The notes beneath the pieces were generated by a model, which was given only the letters and a program-made list of their open reading frames with translations, searched no databases and was not told where the DNA came from. From Nakamurella leprariae (GTDB lineage: Bacteria; Actinomycetota; Actinomycetes; Mycobacteriales; Nakamurellaceae), in assembly GCF_016918035.1 (NCBI RefSeq), contig NZ_JAERWK010000010.1, forward strand, positions 186,001 to 250,000: 64,000 nt of DNA. The letters are read 5' to 3'. Of the stretch, positions 62,558 to 64,000 are shown one piece after another; the first letter of the stretch is position 1; each line of letters begins with the position of its first letter. A program made the translations under genes and the position numbers.

Positions 62558-64000
<1,443 letters not shown>

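Overview
The window is very GC-rich, uses GTG starts freely, has dense antisense open frames and shows many 4-bp stop/start overlaps. Gene content points to an actinomycete: a mycothiol-dependent formaldehyde dehydrogenase, a coproporphyrin-route heme pathway with ChdC and an [2Fe-2S] ferrochelatase, a GpgP-like phosphatase, and the rsmE-dnaJ2-hrcA, hemW-lepA-rpsT-holA-comEA-comEC and obgE-proB-proA-nadD-rsfS blocks found in mycobacteria. A Nakamurella-like genus is my guess from gene style only.

Layout. 0.3-2.2 kb: DrrA/DrrB-type drug ABC exporter. 2.4-8.7 kb: alpha/beta hydrolase, rsmE-dnaJ2-hrcA under a CIRCE-like operator, an Rv2375-like protein, hemW and two tiny membrane proteins. 8.8-12.5 kb: lepA, a TetR regulator and yaaA. 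12.6-17.6 kb: two tandem membrane-anchored molybdopterin oxidoreductases, a fasciclin lipoprotein with a Met-Ser repeat, and a DoxX-like protein; two of these genes carry promoters resembling the mycobacterial SigK type. 17.8-25.0 kb: rpsT, holA, a cyclophilin lipoprotein, a threonine-synthase-like gene behind a SAM-I riboswitch, and a secreted PQQ-type sugar dehydrogenase with PKD and Fn3 domains. 25.0-36.1 kb: a nearly complete heme cluster, hemA divergent from hemE-hemY-chdC-cpfC-hemC-hemD/hemB-hemL, in which HemD and HemB share one uninterrupted reading frame. 36.2-39.9 kb: nitroreductase, a proline/alanine-rich protein, and an NAD-dependent epimerase divergent from its probable TetR repressor across two matching operators. 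39.9-45.5 kb: comEC, comEA, mscR, then gpgP. 45.5-51.1 kb: obgE-proB-proA-nadD-rsfS-gpgP, all joined by 4-bp overlaps.

Upstream of obgE, where rpmA and rplU normally sit, there is instead about 130 bp of homopolymeric G/C and a short fragment of a flavin monooxygenase gene. This may be an assembly artefact or a recombination scar. It opens an accessory island (51.6-62.5 kb): two oligopeptide-type ABC ATPases, a single-chain DppB-DppC permease fusion, two NtaA/SnaA/DszA-family flavin monooxygenases, and two Tat-type lipoprotein solute-binding proteins. Together these look like an uptake-and-oxidative-cleavage system for an unknown organic nitrogen or sulfur compound or a chelate. The window ends inside leuA.

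No rRNA, tRNA, CRISPR array, transposase or phage gene was recognised. All family calls rest on reading the sequence and remembered family knowledge; no search was run.
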